DNA of 64,000 nucleotides from assembly GCF_000970685.1 (NCBI RefSeq), contig NZ_LAJB01000004.1:1-64000 (forward strand), written 5' to 3'. This DNA is from Domibacillus indicus (lineage in GTDB: Bacteria; Bacillota; Bacilli; Bacillales; Domibacillaceae). Below, in pieces: positions 29,181-38,331 of the stretch. The notes under the pieces were generated by a model. It was given only the letters and a program-made list of their open reading frames with translations, ran no database searches and was not told the origin of the DNA. The translations under genes and the position numbers were made by a program. Numbering within the stretch: position 1 is the first letter of the stretch; each line of letters begins with the position of its first letter.

Positions 29181-30137
29181 ATGAGCAAAAAATGGGTTAC
29201 ATTTGGCCTGGCAGCGGCACTTTTGGCCGGCTGCGGGTCACAGGAAGCAGAAGAGCCGGCGCAAACAAGCGAGCAGGCAGCAACGGAGGAAACAGCAGCG
29301 TTTCCTGTAACGGTAACAGGAGCGGATGACCAGAAAGTAGAAATTGAAGAAGAGCCGAAGCGAATCGTAACGCTTGTGCCAAGCAATACGGAAATCGCCT
29401 ATGAGCTTGGGCTTGGCGAAGAAATTGTCGGTGTATCGGATAATGATACTTATCCAGAGGATGTAAAAAATAAGGAGAAAGTCGGCGGCATGGAATTTAA
29501 TGTAGAAAAAATCATCAGCCTGGAGCCGGACCTGGTATTGGCGCATGATTCTGCCGGTGCGGCAGCCGAAACAGGCCTTCAGCAGCTGCGTGACGCAGGT
29601 ATTGATGTGCTTGTTGTTAATAACGCGGCCAGCATTGATGAAATGTATCAGTCATTCGAATTAATCGGCGAAGCAACCGGTACAACAGCAGAAGCAGAAG
29701 CGGAAGTGGAAGAGATGAAGGCCGGCTTTGCGGAGCTTGAAGAAAAAGCAGCTTCTATTAAAGAAGAAGATGCAAAAAGCGTATTTTTCGAGATTGACCC
29801 AACCCTGTATACGGCAGGAGGCGACACTTTCTTAAATGAAATTTTCGATCTTATTAATGCTGAAAATACAATGGCAGACCAGGAAGGGTGGCCGCAGGTA
29901 ACAGAAGAAGCGGTCATTGAAAAAAATCCGGATGTTATTTTGTTAAACTACGGTTCTTATGTAGAAAATGCGGTTGACGGCGTTTTAACACGCGAAGGCT
30001 GGGAAAACGTGAATGCCATTAAAAACAAGGAAGTTGTTGAAGTGAACGGGGATATTACGAGCCGCACAGGCCCGCGTCTTGTAGAAGGGGCTGAAGCCAT
30101 TGCGGAAGCGGTCTACCCGGAAGTTTTTGCCAAATAA
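29181..30137 (+). CDS. btuF: Cobalamin ABC transporter substrate-binding lipoprotein
   Basis: 318 residues with lipobox LLAGC (Cys18) and an acidic tether, then a type III periplasmic-binding fold (RIVTLVPSNTEIAYELG start, a long connecting helix near residue 170). Such proteins bind corrinoids, hemes or siderophores; the cobalamin riboswitch and the following btuCD and cob genes select corrinoids. AAAGGAGGAAAT precedes the ATG. Confidence 0.92.
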   Translation: MSKKWVTFGLAAALLAGCGSQEAEEPAQTSEQAATEETAAFPVTVTGADDQKVEIEEEPKRIVTLVPSNTEIAYELGLGEEIVGVSDNDTYPEDVKNKEKVGGMEFNVEKIISLEPDLVLAHDSAGAAAETGLQQLRDAGIDVLVVNNAASIDEMYQSFELIGEATGTTAEAEAEVEEMKAGFAELEEKAASIKEEDAKSVFFEIDPTLYTAGGDTFLNEIFDLINAENTMADQEGWPQVTEEAVIEKNPDVILLNYGSYVENAVDGVLTREGWENVNAIKNKEVVEVNGDITSRTGPRLVEGAEAIAEAVYPEVFAK

Positions 30138-31155
30138 AATAACGGCATACGGGGCGGCTTTATTGTTTTTGCTGGCGGCGGCTTTTACCGGAACGGCAGC
30201 CGGAACCATTCACGTGCCGTTTCGCGATATTGCAGCTATCCTGGCGCATCATATTATCGGAACAGGCCTTGATCTGGATGCGTCAGTAGACAACATCGTC
30301 TGGAAAATCCGTTTTCCCCGAGTTGTGCTGGCCGGTCTGATCGGGGCTTCTCTGGCCATTGCGGGAGCTGCTTTTCAAGGGCTGCTCCGCAATCCGCTTG
30401 CTGATCCATATACACTCGGTGTTTCTTCAGGAGCCTCGGTTGGTGCGGTGCTGATTCTGTTTTTTCACGTCTCAATTCCGTTTCTCGGCGGATTTACGCT
30501 GCCTGCGGCCAGTGTGATAGCCGCTATTTTCACGATTTTTGGTGTTTTGCTGTTTGCACGGGCGGTTGAGCGGTCGATGAAGCTGGAAACGATTATTTTA
30601 ACGGGTATTATTTTCAGTTCGTTTCTTGGCTCGTTTATTTCATTGATGATTGCTCTTACCGGCGAAGAGCTGCGGCAGATTATTAACTGGCTGCTCGGCA
30701 GCGTTTCAATGCGGGGCTGGCCTTATGTTCAGCTGCTGCTGCCGTTTTTTGTCACCGGTGCATGTATGCTGATGTATATGGCGCCGGAACTCAATGCCAT
30801 GTCGTTTGGTGAAGAAAAAGCAAAGCACCTCGGTGTAAATGTACAGCGGAAAAAAATGCTGGTTCTGGTTGCCGGTTCTATTCTGACAGGAGCAGCGGTT
30901 GCTGTGTCGGGGACCATTGGATTTGTCGGACTGGTTGTTCCGCATCTTATCCGCCTTTTAGTGGGGCCTGACCACCGCCATTTGCTGCCGCTGTCCATGA
31001 TTGCAGGAGCCGGATTTTTAATTTTGGCTGATTTAACAGCCCGTACGATTATCTCACCGACAGAGCTTCCGATCGGCGTTATTACGTCATTAATCGGTGC
31101 GCCGGTGTTTGCGGTTATTTTATTGAATAAAAAACAAAAAGGGAGCGTCACGTGA
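30100..31155 (+). CDS. btuC: Cobalamin ABC transporter permease
   Basis: 351 residues, FecCD/BtuC family, with about ten membrane segments and the ATPase-contact region near GLVVPHLIRLL. The start is TTG 30100 with GAAGGGG upstream, giving a 38-nt overlap with btuF. A second TTG at 30127 would trim nine residues. Works as a dimer with BtuD. Confidence 0.9.
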   Translation: MRKRSTRKFLPNKITAYGAALLFLLAAAFTGTAAGTIHVPFRDIAAILAHHIIGTGLDLDASVDNIVWKIRFPRVVLAGLIGASLAIAGAAFQGLLRNPLADPYTLGVSSGASVGAVLILFFHVSIPFLGGFTLPAASVIAAIFTIFGVLLFARAVERSMKLETIILTGIIFSSFLGSFISLMIALTGEELRQIINWLLGSVSMRGWPYVQLLLPFFVTGACMLMYMAPELNAMSFGEEKAKHLGVNVQRKKMLVLVAGSILTGAAVAVSGTIGFVGLVVPHLIRLLVGPDHRHLLPLSMIAGAGFLILADLTARTIISPTELPIGVITSLIGAPVFAVILLNKKQKGSVT

Positions 31156-32621
31156 TGCTGCAGGTAAACGAGCTTTTAGGGGGATACGGAAGCGGGCTGA
31201 TTGTCCGCGGCGTATCCTTTTCTGTTAAACAGGGGGAACTATTCGGCATACTTGGGCCAAACGGAAGCGGGAAAACAACCCTGCTGAATATGATCAGCGG
31301 ATTAACAAAGCCTTCAGGCGGTACGGTACTGGTAAAAGAAAAGCCAATTCAAGCATACCTGCCTAAAGAACTGGCCCGTGTGATAGCCGTGCTTCCGCAA
31401 ATGACATCAAGCCAGTTTGCATATACCGTCAAAGAAACCGTGTCACTTGGGCGGTATGCACACCAGAAAGGCTTTTTTAAATCGTGGACAGCAGAAGATG
31501 AAAGAGCTGTACAGGAGGCAATGAATCAGACAGGCACGGCCGGTTTTGCGGAAAAGCCGCTGTCGGCTTTGTCCGGCGGTGAGCGCCAGCGTGTGTTTTT
31601 AGCCCAGGCGCTTGCCCAGGAGCCGGAAATTCTGCTGCTGGATGAACCAACAAATCATTTAGACCTATCCTATCAAAAAGAGCTGCTGGATTTGCTGAAA
31701 AAAATGGCTGCAGACGGTTTAACAGTTATTTCGATTTTTCATGACTTAAATCTGGCATCGCTTTATTGCGACCGGCTGCTTTTAATGAACAAAGGTAAAA
31801 TTCATACCCTCGGCCAGCCCGCTGATATTATGGTTGAAGAGCATATTCATAATGTATACCATACGAACGTTCAAAAGCAGCCGCATCCAGAAGTGCCAAA
31901 GCCCCAAATGAGCCTTCTGCCGGAATGGCCTGTCCAGCCGGATATTGAAATTGATGAAACATTTATAGAACAGCATAGTGATTATCTGGCAATCAGGCCG
32001 CCTGTGCCGCTTAAGGCGCTGTCCTCCGGTGTAATCGGTGCCGGGTGGGGCTGGAGAAGCGCTTTTGTAAACCGCCATGTTGACCAAAACTATCAATTGG
32101 ACAATTTCGAAGAAGAAGCTGCCGCTTATTTTTCAAATAAAGGCTTCGACTTGCAGGAAACGGTTGGAATGATGACTGCTGTTAAAATGGAAGACGCGGC
32201 CTGGAGAAAAGAAACACAGGAAAGTGTGTCGGTGCTGGCAGTGGCTACAGCCGGCGCCGGCAATGCTGTAGATGTCACCCGGCCCCGCACAAGCTGGAAA
32301 GAAAAACAGACGCCCGGAACGATCAATATTTGGGTATTTGCCAATGGAAAGCTATCAGAAGAAGCGTTTGTACAGGGGCTGATGACCGCAACGGAAGCCA
32401 AGGTAAAAGCGCTGGCAGATGCAGGAATAACAGACAGGGAAACGGGCACAATCGCAACAGGAACTTCCACGGACAGCACGCTGGTTGCCGCAACACAGCG
32501 GGGGGCCTATCAGCAGTTTGCCGGCTCGGTCACGCCGCTTGGAATTGCCATCGGGCGGGCCGTTTATGAAGCTGTTGCCGAATCACTGCAAAAAACAGCC
32601 CGGAGAAGAGCTTCTTTATGA
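31152..32621 (+). CDS. btuD-cbiZ: Cobalamin ABC ATPase fused to adenosylcobinamide amidohydrolase
   Basis: 489 residues. Residues 1-255 are an ABC ATPase (Walker A GPNGSGKTT, signature LSGGE, Walker B LLLDEPTNHLD, His switch FHDLN). Residues from about 280 to 489 match CbiZ, which cleaves the aminopropanol arm of adenosylcobinamide to give cobyric acid; the GTINIWVFAN and GTSTDSTLVAA stretches are typical. Import and remodelling are thus in one protein, as in some Bacillus YvrA proteins. It starts at GTG 31152 (GGGAG upstream), or ATG 31155, overlapping btuC's stop. Confidence 0.88.
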   Translation: MMLQVNELLGGYGSGLIVRGVSFSVKQGELFGILGPNGSGKTTLLNMISGLTKPSGGTVLVKEKPIQAYLPKELARVIAVLPQMTSSQFAYTVKETVSLGRYAHQKGFFKSWTAEDERAVQEAMNQTGTAGFAEKPLSALSGGERQRVFLAQALAQEPEILLLDEPTNHLDLSYQKELLDLLKKMAADGLTVISIFHDLNLASLYCDRLLLMNKGKIHTLGQPADIMVEEHIHNVYHTNVQKQPHPEVPKPQMSLLPEWPVQPDIEIDETFIEQHSDYLAIRPPVPLKALSSGVIGAGWGWRSAFVNRHVDQNYQLDNFEEEAAAYFSNKGFDLQETVGMMTAVKMEDAAWRKETQESVSVLAVATAGAGNAVDVTRPRTSWKEKQTPGTINIWVFANGKLSEEAFVQGLMTATEAKVKALADAGITDRETGTIATGTSTDSTLVAATQRGAYQQFAGSVTPLGIAIGRAVYEAVAESLQKTARRRASL

Positions 32622-33580
32622 CAGCCCACGCACTGGCTATACTCGCAGCACTTGTGCTGGACCGCCTGATTGGTGACCCGCGCAGCTGGCCTCATCCCGT
32701 CAGGTGGTTTGGTTCACTGATAGCGTTTTTGGATAAAAAATGGAACCATGGCGGCCGCCGGGTTGAAAAGGGGCTGCTTATGCTCCTTGTTGTGCTGCTT
32801 GTAACAGGTATTTGTTCTGTCAGCTTTCTCTGGCTGGCTTATCATGTTCATCCATTTTTTTCGTTCTTGCTCGAATCCGTCATGATTTGGGCAGCTATTG
32901 CGCCAAGAAGCTTAAAAGAGGCGGGGCTGGAGGTATATAATCCTCTGGTGACAGGTGATATAAAAGAAGCGCGCAAAAAGCTCTCTTGGATTGTAGGGCG
33001 TGATACCGAACAGCTGGATGAAAGCGAAATTACCCGCGGCGCAGTGGAAACGGTAGCTGAAAACACATCGGATGGTGTGATTGCCCCGCTTTTTTGGGCC
33101 ATGATAGGCGGCGGGCCGGCTGCGCTTTTGTACCGCGCTGTTAACACGTGCGATTCCATGGTGGGCTACCGGAACGATCAGTATAATCTGTTTGGCCGGG
33201 CATCGGCCCGGCTGGATGATCTCGTGAATTTCGTCCCTGCCCGTTTAACCGCGCTGCTGCTTATTCTGGCGGCCCAAAAGCCGCTTTCTGTCCGCCGCTA
33301 TGCATGGGGAATTATAAAAAGAGATGCGAAAAAACACCCGTCTCCAAACAGCGGCTGGTGTGAAGCAGCAGTAGCCGGACTTTTAAAAATTGAATTGGGC
33401 GGCCTCAATACATATAAAGGCGTTGTATCTGACCGGGCACGGATGGGAGACCCGATTTGCAACCGCGAGGCTGAACATATTGTTGAAGCCGCTACATTAA
33501 TGGAACGCGCCGCCTATTTATTTGTGCTGCTGTTCCTTGCAGGAGTGATTGTTTATGAACTTGCCGTCACATGGGGCTAA
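32618..33580 (+). CDS. cbiB: Adenosylcobinamide-phosphate synthase
   Basis: 320-residue membrane protein (four to five segments) of the CbiB/CobD family. It joins cobyric acid to (R)-1-aminopropan-2-ol O-phosphate. Family blocks include DRLIGDPRSWPHPV near the N-terminus and ENTSDGVIAPLFW near residue 150. Overlaps btuD-cbiZ by 4 nt. It re-attaches the arm that CbiZ removes. Confidence 0.93.
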   Translation: MTAHALAILAALVLDRLIGDPRSWPHPVRWFGSLIAFLDKKWNHGGRRVEKGLLMLLVVLLVTGICSVSFLWLAYHVHPFFSFLLESVMIWAAIAPRSLKEAGLEVYNPLVTGDIKEARKKLSWIVGRDTEQLDESEITRGAVETVAENTSDGVIAPLFWAMIGGGPAALLYRAVNTCDSMVGYRNDQYNLFGRASARLDDLVNFVPARLTALLLILAAQKPLSVRRYAWGIIKRDAKKHPSPNSGWCEAAVAGLLKIELGGLNTYKGVVSDRARMGDPICNREAEHIVEAATLMERAAYLFVLLFLAGVIVYELAVTWG

Positions 33581-34628
33581 TCCAGCCCATTTGTATGATG
33601 CTTCAGGCATGGTAAAGCCCTCATCTATTATTGATTTTAGTGTGAATACAAACCCGGATGGCCCGCCTGGCTGGCTCAAAGACAAATGGCCATCCTTTCT
33701 TGAACTGGTGGAGGATTATCCAGATCCATCCGGCCAGGCCGCGGTTAACGCAATTGCCCGGCGCCTGGCTCTTTTACCGGAAAATATTCTGCCAGGCAAC
33801 GGCGCCGCAGAAATTATTCATTTTATCGCCCGCCATGCTTCCGGAAAAAAAGCGGTGATTGTCACTCCGGCATTTTCTGAGTATGAAGATGCCTGTCGTG
33901 CTTACGGCTGCATGATTGACTATGTACCGGTCGATGTGGACAGCTGGGTCTTGCCGGTCGAAACGCTGGAGGAAAAAGCAAAAGAAGCGGCGGTCATTTT
34001 TATTTGCACGCCAAATAACCCGACCGGACAGGTGTTTCAAAGGAAGGAGCTTATCAGGCTGCTTGAAAAAACCCGTGCTTTTGGAACAATAATTGTTATC
34101 GATGAAGCATTTTATGATTTTGCCGGAGAAGACTCGATCGTTTCCGAAATTCGCCCGTTTCCCCATTTGGCGGTTCTGCACTCAATGACAAAAATGTATG
34201 CAGTGGCAGGACTCCGGATTGGTTATATCGCTGCTTCCCCGGAAATCATTACAAGGCTGAAACGATATCGTCCTCACTGGAACGTAAATGCAATCGCACT
34301 GCAGGCAGCCCAGGAAATCGCTTCGGATACACAATATGCCGCCCGGACAAGAACGTGGATCAGGGAAGAGCGGGAAAGAATGATGAAAGAAATGAAGAAA
34401 ATCGGCTTTTCTGTACTTCCGTCTTCAGTGAATTTTTACTTATTAAAAGATTCATCGCTCGATGAACAAAAACTGCTGCTGCGCTTCCTGCTCAAGCGGG
34501 GCATTGTCCTCCGCCATACCGAAAACTTTCATGGGCTGGATGGGCGCTGGCTGCGTGCCGCTGTGAAAAAAGAAAAAGAAAACAACCAGCTGTTATCTGC
34601 TTTAAGAGAGTGGGAAAGCCAGTGCTGA
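33555..34628 (+). CDS. cobD: L-threonine-O-3-phosphate decarboxylase
   Basis: 357 residues, fold-type I PLP enzyme related to histidinol-phosphate aminotransferase. PLP Lys is in HSMTKMYAVAGLR, and NNPTG, DEAFYDF and a C-terminal Arg are present. It makes the aminopropanol phosphate used by CbiB. The ATG at 33555 follows AGGAG; it overlaps cbiB by 26 nt. A HisC-type transaminase is the alternative, but the operon position favours CobD. Confidence 0.88.
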   Translation: MNLPSHGANPAHLYDASGMVKPSSIIDFSVNTNPDGPPGWLKDKWPSFLELVEDYPDPSGQAAVNAIARRLALLPENILPGNGAAEIIHFIARHASGKKAVIVTPAFSEYEDACRAYGCMIDYVPVDVDSWVLPVETLEEKAKEAAVIFICTPNNPTGQVFQRKELIRLLEKTRAFGTIIVIDEAFYDFAGEDSIVSEIRPFPHLAVLHSMTKMYAVAGLRIGYIAASPEIITRLKRYRPHWNVNAIALQAAQEIASDTQYAARTRTWIREERERMMKEMKKIGFSVLPSSVNFYLLKDSSLDEQKLLLRFLLKRGIVLRHTENFHGLDGRWLRAAVKKEKENNQLLSALREWESQC

Positions 34629-35167
34629 TTTTTCTTTCTGGAGGAGTCCGGAGCGGCAAAAGCAGCCTGGCAGAAAAACTGGCGGCGCACCATCAGTCTC
34701 CAGGCGGGAGGCTTATATACATTGCATGCGGACAGCACACAGACCGGGAAATGGATGAACGCATTGAACACCACAAGCAGCGGCGGGCAGAATCAGGACA
34801 TCATTGGATAACAGCCGAAAGGCCGGTTGAGGTGGCGTCGGTTGACGTAAAAGCATCCGATACTATTTTAATTGATTGTGTAACGACACTTTTAGCGGGT
34901 GAATATTTCCGAAAAGACAAGCCGGCTTCCGGTGCGGCGAGCCGGATTATAGAAGATATTCTCATGCTTGCCGGCCGGGCCCATGCAGTGGTGGCTGTCT
35001 CAAACGAGCTGTCATTTGAAGCGCCAGCGGGTGAATTAACAGCTGATTATACGCGGAAGCTTGGTGCAATTCATCAGCGCCTTGTACAGGAAAGCAGCAC
35101 GGCGATTTTAGTGGAGCACGGCATTCCCATTATAAAGAAAGGCGGGATTGAATGCGGGGGATTATGA
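34610..35167 (+). CDS. cobU: Adenosylcobinamide kinase/guanylyltransferase (P-loop intact)
   Basis: 185 residues with Walker A GGVRSGKSS, which converts adenosylcobinamide to its GDP form. The usual CobU C-terminal motif (GIVP...FRD) is absent: the SNELSFEAPAGELTADY region takes its place. A second gene in this operon (37906) has that motif but a broken P-loop. The start GTG 34610 overlaps cobD by 19 nt; GTG 34622 is also possible. Confidence 0.8.
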   Translation: MGKPVLIFLSGGVRSGKSSLAEKLAAHHQSPGGRLIYIACGQHTDREMDERIEHHKQRRAESGHHWITAERPVEVASVDVKASDTILIDCVTTLLAGEYFRKDKPASGAASRIIEDILMLAGRAHAVVAVSNELSFEAPAGELTADYTRKLGAIHQRLVQESSTAILVEHGIPIIKKGGIECGGL

Positions 35168-36609
35168 TTCAGGGAACGTCATCTGATGCTGGAAAAAGCT
35201 TTATATCAACCGCTCTTTGCCGTCTGCTTCTGCAAAAAGGCTATCGGCCGGTTCCATTTAAGCCGCAAAACGTCTCGAATAATTCGTACGTGACAGCGGA
35301 TGGAAAAGAAATCGGCCGGGCACAGGGGCTGCAGGCGGAGGCGGCCGGGCTTGAAGCCAGTCCGTTTATGAATCCGCTTTTACTGAAACCGGCAGGAAAC
35401 GGTTCATCGGAAATTGTTTTATTCGGCGAGCGTCTTGAAGTGATGTCTGGCATGGCTTATCGAAAATCGTATTATGAGCAGGCGGTCAATGCGATTAAAA
35501 CAGGTTTAAAAGAAGCAAAAAAGCTGGGGGATACACTGGTCATTGAAGGAGCCGGCAGCCCGGTGGAAATGAACTTGAAAAAACGGGAAATTGTCAATAT
35601 GAAAACGGCAGAACTGGCGGATGTGCCGGTTGTGCTGGTCGCCGATATTGACCGGGGCGGCTTGTTTGCTTCCGTAGTAGGGACGCTTGCTCTTTTAGAT
35701 GAAGCAGAACGCCAGAGAATCAAAGGAATCATCGTCAACCGTTTCCATGGAGACCCTGCTTATTTTGAGGAAGGAAAGAAGTGGCTTGAGGAGTATACAG
35801 GTCTTCCGGTGCTCGCAGTGCTGCCCTTCCTTCCCGGCCACGCGCTTGAAGGAGAAGATTCACTGTCCATTCGTGATGTCCGCCGCGACGGAGCCGGCCT
35901 TGACCTGGCAGTAATCCGGCTTCCGTATGTATCAAATGGCAGCGATATAGAGCCGTTTGCCTTTGAAGAGGATGTGAATGTCCGCTGGGTGCAGACGGCG
36001 GATGCATTCGGAAAGCCTGACGCAGTAATCGTCCCGGGGACAAAAAGCACCTTTGCCGATTTGCAATTTTTAAAGAAAACCGGATTGGCTGATAAACTGG
36101 GCGTGTATGGAAAGAATGGCGGCACCGTTATCGGTTTGTGCGGCGGATTTCAGCTGATGGGGAATACGCTTGCTGATCCAGAGGGCAGTGATACTGGCAT
36201 TGCCGGCTCTGTGAAGCAAGGCTTGGGACTTATTCCGGGAGAGACGGTCTTCAGAAAAAACAAAACGATTATCCGGACAGAAGGATCAGCAGCTGGAATT
36301 CCATTGGCCGGATATGAAATTCATTTTGGAGAAACGGCTGTAGACGGTCCTCCTTTTTTAACGGACGGCCATCACCGGGATGGGTACCGTTCAGAGAATG
36401 GGCGAATTTGCGGCACGTATCTGCATCATTTGTTTTACAATGATTTGTTCCGGGCGGACTGGCTGAACCGAATCCGCCGGGCAAAGGGGCTGGCTGAACG
36501 GCCGCCGGCAGCCATCAATCGGGCCGGCACCTATGATGCGATTGCCGCACATGTTGAGCAGCACTTAAACTGGCCGTTGTTCTACGCTATTTTGGAGGGC
36601 CGCCAATGA
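35152..36609 (+). CDS. cobQ: Cobyric acid synthase
   Basis: 485 residues. N-terminal ATP-binding DTBS-like domain (GTSSDAGKS), and C-terminal class I glutamine amidotransferase-like domain with nucleophile Cys in GLCGGFQLMG and a His near the end (YLHHLF). It amidates four side chains of adenosylcobyrinate a,c-diamide. No corrin-ring genes are present, so it would act on scavenged incomplete corrinoids. Overlaps cobU by 16 nt. Confidence 0.93.
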   Translation: MRGIMIQGTSSDAGKSFISTALCRLLLQKGYRPVPFKPQNVSNNSYVTADGKEIGRAQGLQAEAAGLEASPFMNPLLLKPAGNGSSEIVLFGERLEVMSGMAYRKSYYEQAVNAIKTGLKEAKKLGDTLVIEGAGSPVEMNLKKREIVNMKTAELADVPVVLVADIDRGGLFASVVGTLALLDEAERQRIKGIIVNRFHGDPAYFEEGKKWLEEYTGLPVLAVLPFLPGHALEGEDSLSIRDVRRDGAGLDLAVIRLPYVSNGSDIEPFAFEEDVNVRWVQTADAFGKPDAVIVPGTKSTFADLQFLKKTGLADKLGVYGKNGGTVIGLCGGFQLMGNTLADPEGSDTGIAGSVKQGLGLIPGETVFRKNKTIIRTEGSAAGIPLAGYEIHFGETAVDGPPFLTDGHHRDGYRSENGRICGTYLHHLFYNDLFRADWLNRIRRAKGLAERPPAAINRAGTYDAIAAHVEQHLNWPLFYAILEGRQ

Positions 36610-37382
36610 AGTCCTATTTCTATGCAGCCGGAATTATCATTCAGTTTTTTACCATTATCCCGCTGCACCGGACACTGCCGATGGATAAAGCGGAATTGAA
36701 GGGAGTGCTTCATCTGCTTCCGCTGCTTGGGCTTGTCAAAGGCCTTCTGTACGCTGCTGCTTTTGGGAGCTTGATTGAATGGAGCCCGTTTTCTTCTCTG
36801 TCAGCTGCGTTTCTTGTCTGGCTGCTTCCTGTTGTTTTGACCGGCGGCCTTCATTTAGATGGATGGATGGACTGGGCGGATGCTCACTTTTCTTATCGTG
36901 ACAGAGAGAAGCGGCTGGCCATCCTGAGTGATCCCCGCGCCGGGGCATTTGGCGTGCTTGCGCTTGTTCTTCTGCTGGCTGCTAAATTTGTCTTTGTTTA
37001 TGAAGCGGTAAAAGCGGGCAGTGAATTTGCCCAAATTCTTGTATGCATTCCGTTTTTTGCGCAAATGCTGACAGGGCTTTTTTTACAGTACGTGGCGCCC
37101 GCCAAAAAGAAAGGACTTGCTGCTTTTTTTCAAAAGGGCCATTCGAAAACGCTTCCCTTTGTGTACAGTATTTTCTTTATCGGCGCCACTTTTTACTATG
37201 CAGAGGAGCCATTATTTTGGGGCATGGCCGGTGCTTCATGTCTTTATTTTGTTTTGGTTAAGCGGGGAATGCAAAAAGAATTTGGCGGCGCAACAGGAGA
37301 TCTGCTTGGCGCAGCCCAGGAAGGAGCAGAGCTTTTATTATGGGCGACCGTGTGGTTGTCGGCCTCTATCGCCACGGGCTGA
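36606..37382 (+). CDS. cobS: Adenosylcobinamide-GDP ribazoletransferase
   Basis: 258-residue membrane protein with about six segments and the family motif GGLHLDGWMDWADA near residue 80, with later DPRAGAFG. It joins adenosylcobinamide-GDP to alpha-ribazole or its phosphate. Overlaps cobQ by 4 nt and cobC by 43 nt. Confidence 0.93.
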   Translation: MKSYFYAAGIIIQFFTIIPLHRTLPMDKAELKGVLHLLPLLGLVKGLLYAAAFGSLIEWSPFSSLSAAFLVWLLPVVLTGGLHLDGWMDWADAHFSYRDREKRLAILSDPRAGAFGVLALVLLLAAKFVFVYEAVKAGSEFAQILVCIPFFAQMLTGLFLQYVAPAKKKGLAAFFQKGHSKTLPFVYSIFFIGATFYYAEEPLFWGMAGASCLYFVLVKRGMQKEFGGATGDLLGAAQEGAELLLWATVWLSASIATG

Positions 37383-37954
37383 CGGATGCAAATAAAAAGC
37401 GGCAGTTTTGCGGCTGGACAGATGTTCCGGTTAATGAAGAAGGACTGGCTGCGTTAAAGCAGCTTACGGTTCCGGATTATGATTGGATTGTATCCAGTGA
37501 TCTGGCAAGGTGCAGGCAGACCGCCTCTGTTTTTTGGCCGCAAACTCATGAAGTATCGAAAAAGTTTCGCGAATTTCATTTTGGAGAATGGGAAAAGAAA
37601 ACGCATGCTGAATTAGAACAGCAGCCCGAGTATATCGCCTGGCTGCGTGATTTCTCTCTTCAAGTGCCGGGCGGTGATTCCTATGCGGCTTTTGCCGGGA
37701 GGGCAGAAGAAGGATTTCATGATCTTTTAAATAGGATGACGGAAAAAGGGATCGAACGGGCCGCCATTGTTACCCATGGAGGGGTAATCCGCCATTTGTT
37801 ATCAATATGGGCACCGGAAGCCAGGCCATTCGGCAGCTGGGAGGCAGAAAACGGGCAGGGATACGAACTGTCCGGAAGCTTATCAGCAATGAGGAGGAAA
37901 GAGAGATGCACTTTGTTACGGGCGGTGCCTTCAACGGCAAAAGAAAATGGGTAA
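37340..37954 (+). CDS. cobC: Histidine phosphatase, alpha-ribazole phosphatase type
   Basis: 204 residues with the phospho-histidine motif RHGLT near residue 11, a second His in THGGVIRHLL near residue 145 and FHFGEWEKKT near residue 75. In cob operons this family removes phosphate from alpha-ribazole phosphate or cobalamin phosphate. Both ends overlap neighbours. Phosphoglycerate mutase-like specificity is possible from sequence alone. Confidence 0.85.
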   Translation: MGDRVVVGLYRHGLTDANKKRQFCGWTDVPVNEEGLAALKQLTVPDYDWIVSSDLARCRQTASVFWPQTHEVSKKFREFHFGEWEKKTHAELEQQPEYIAWLRDFSLQVPGGDSYAAFAGRAEEGFHDLLNRMTEKGIERAAIVTHGGVIRHLLSIWAPEARPFGSWEAENGQGYELSGSLSAMRRKERCTLLRAVPSTAKENG

Positions 37955-38331
37955 CCGCTTTTTATGAATTGAATAAAATCAAGCATCAGTGGCACTCATT
38001 TTATGATAAAAAAGAAATACCGGATTTCACAGCAGATCTCGTTGTGCTGGAAGGCATTGAACGTTATGTCCGCGTACTGCTTGAGCAAACAGAAACACCG
38101 GCCGGTGCCAGGACGTTATTTAAAGAGAAGCTGGACGGCTGGCAGCGTGAAGACAGGACGATCGTTTTGATCGGGACAGATATAACGAAAGGGATTGTAC
38201 CCATGAACGCATTTGACCGGCATTTCCGGGATGCGGCCGGCTGGTGTTTCCAGGATACAGCCAAAGCGGCAGATCGTGTTGATACGATCTGGTATGGGAT
38301 TGCTGAAACAATAAAGGAGGAGAAAAAATGA
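37906..38331 (+). CDS. CobU-like protein with degenerate P-loop
   Basis: 141 residues from ATG 37906 (AGGAGG 8 nt upstream). The N-terminus has GGAFNGKRKW where CobU has GG.RSGKS, so the Ser/Thr after Lys is gone. The C-terminal half keeps the CobU motif GIVPMNAFDRHFRD and ADRVDTIWYGI. It is shorter than CobU (about 180). It may be a structural partner of the other CobU in this operon, or carry only one of the two activities; this is inference. Confidence 0.72.
   Translation: MHFVTGGAFNGKRKWVTAFYELNKIKHQWHSFYDKKEIPDFTADLVVLEGIERYVRVLLEQTETPAGARTLFKEKLDGWQREDRTIVLIGTDITKGIVPMNAFDRHFRDAAGWCFQDTAKAADRVDTIWYGIAETIKEEKK

Noticed and set aside
34610-38331. The 37906 gene as a frameshifted piece of the 34610 cobU
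   Set aside because: They are 2.7 kb apart, each has its own start, and the sequences are clearly different paralogues.
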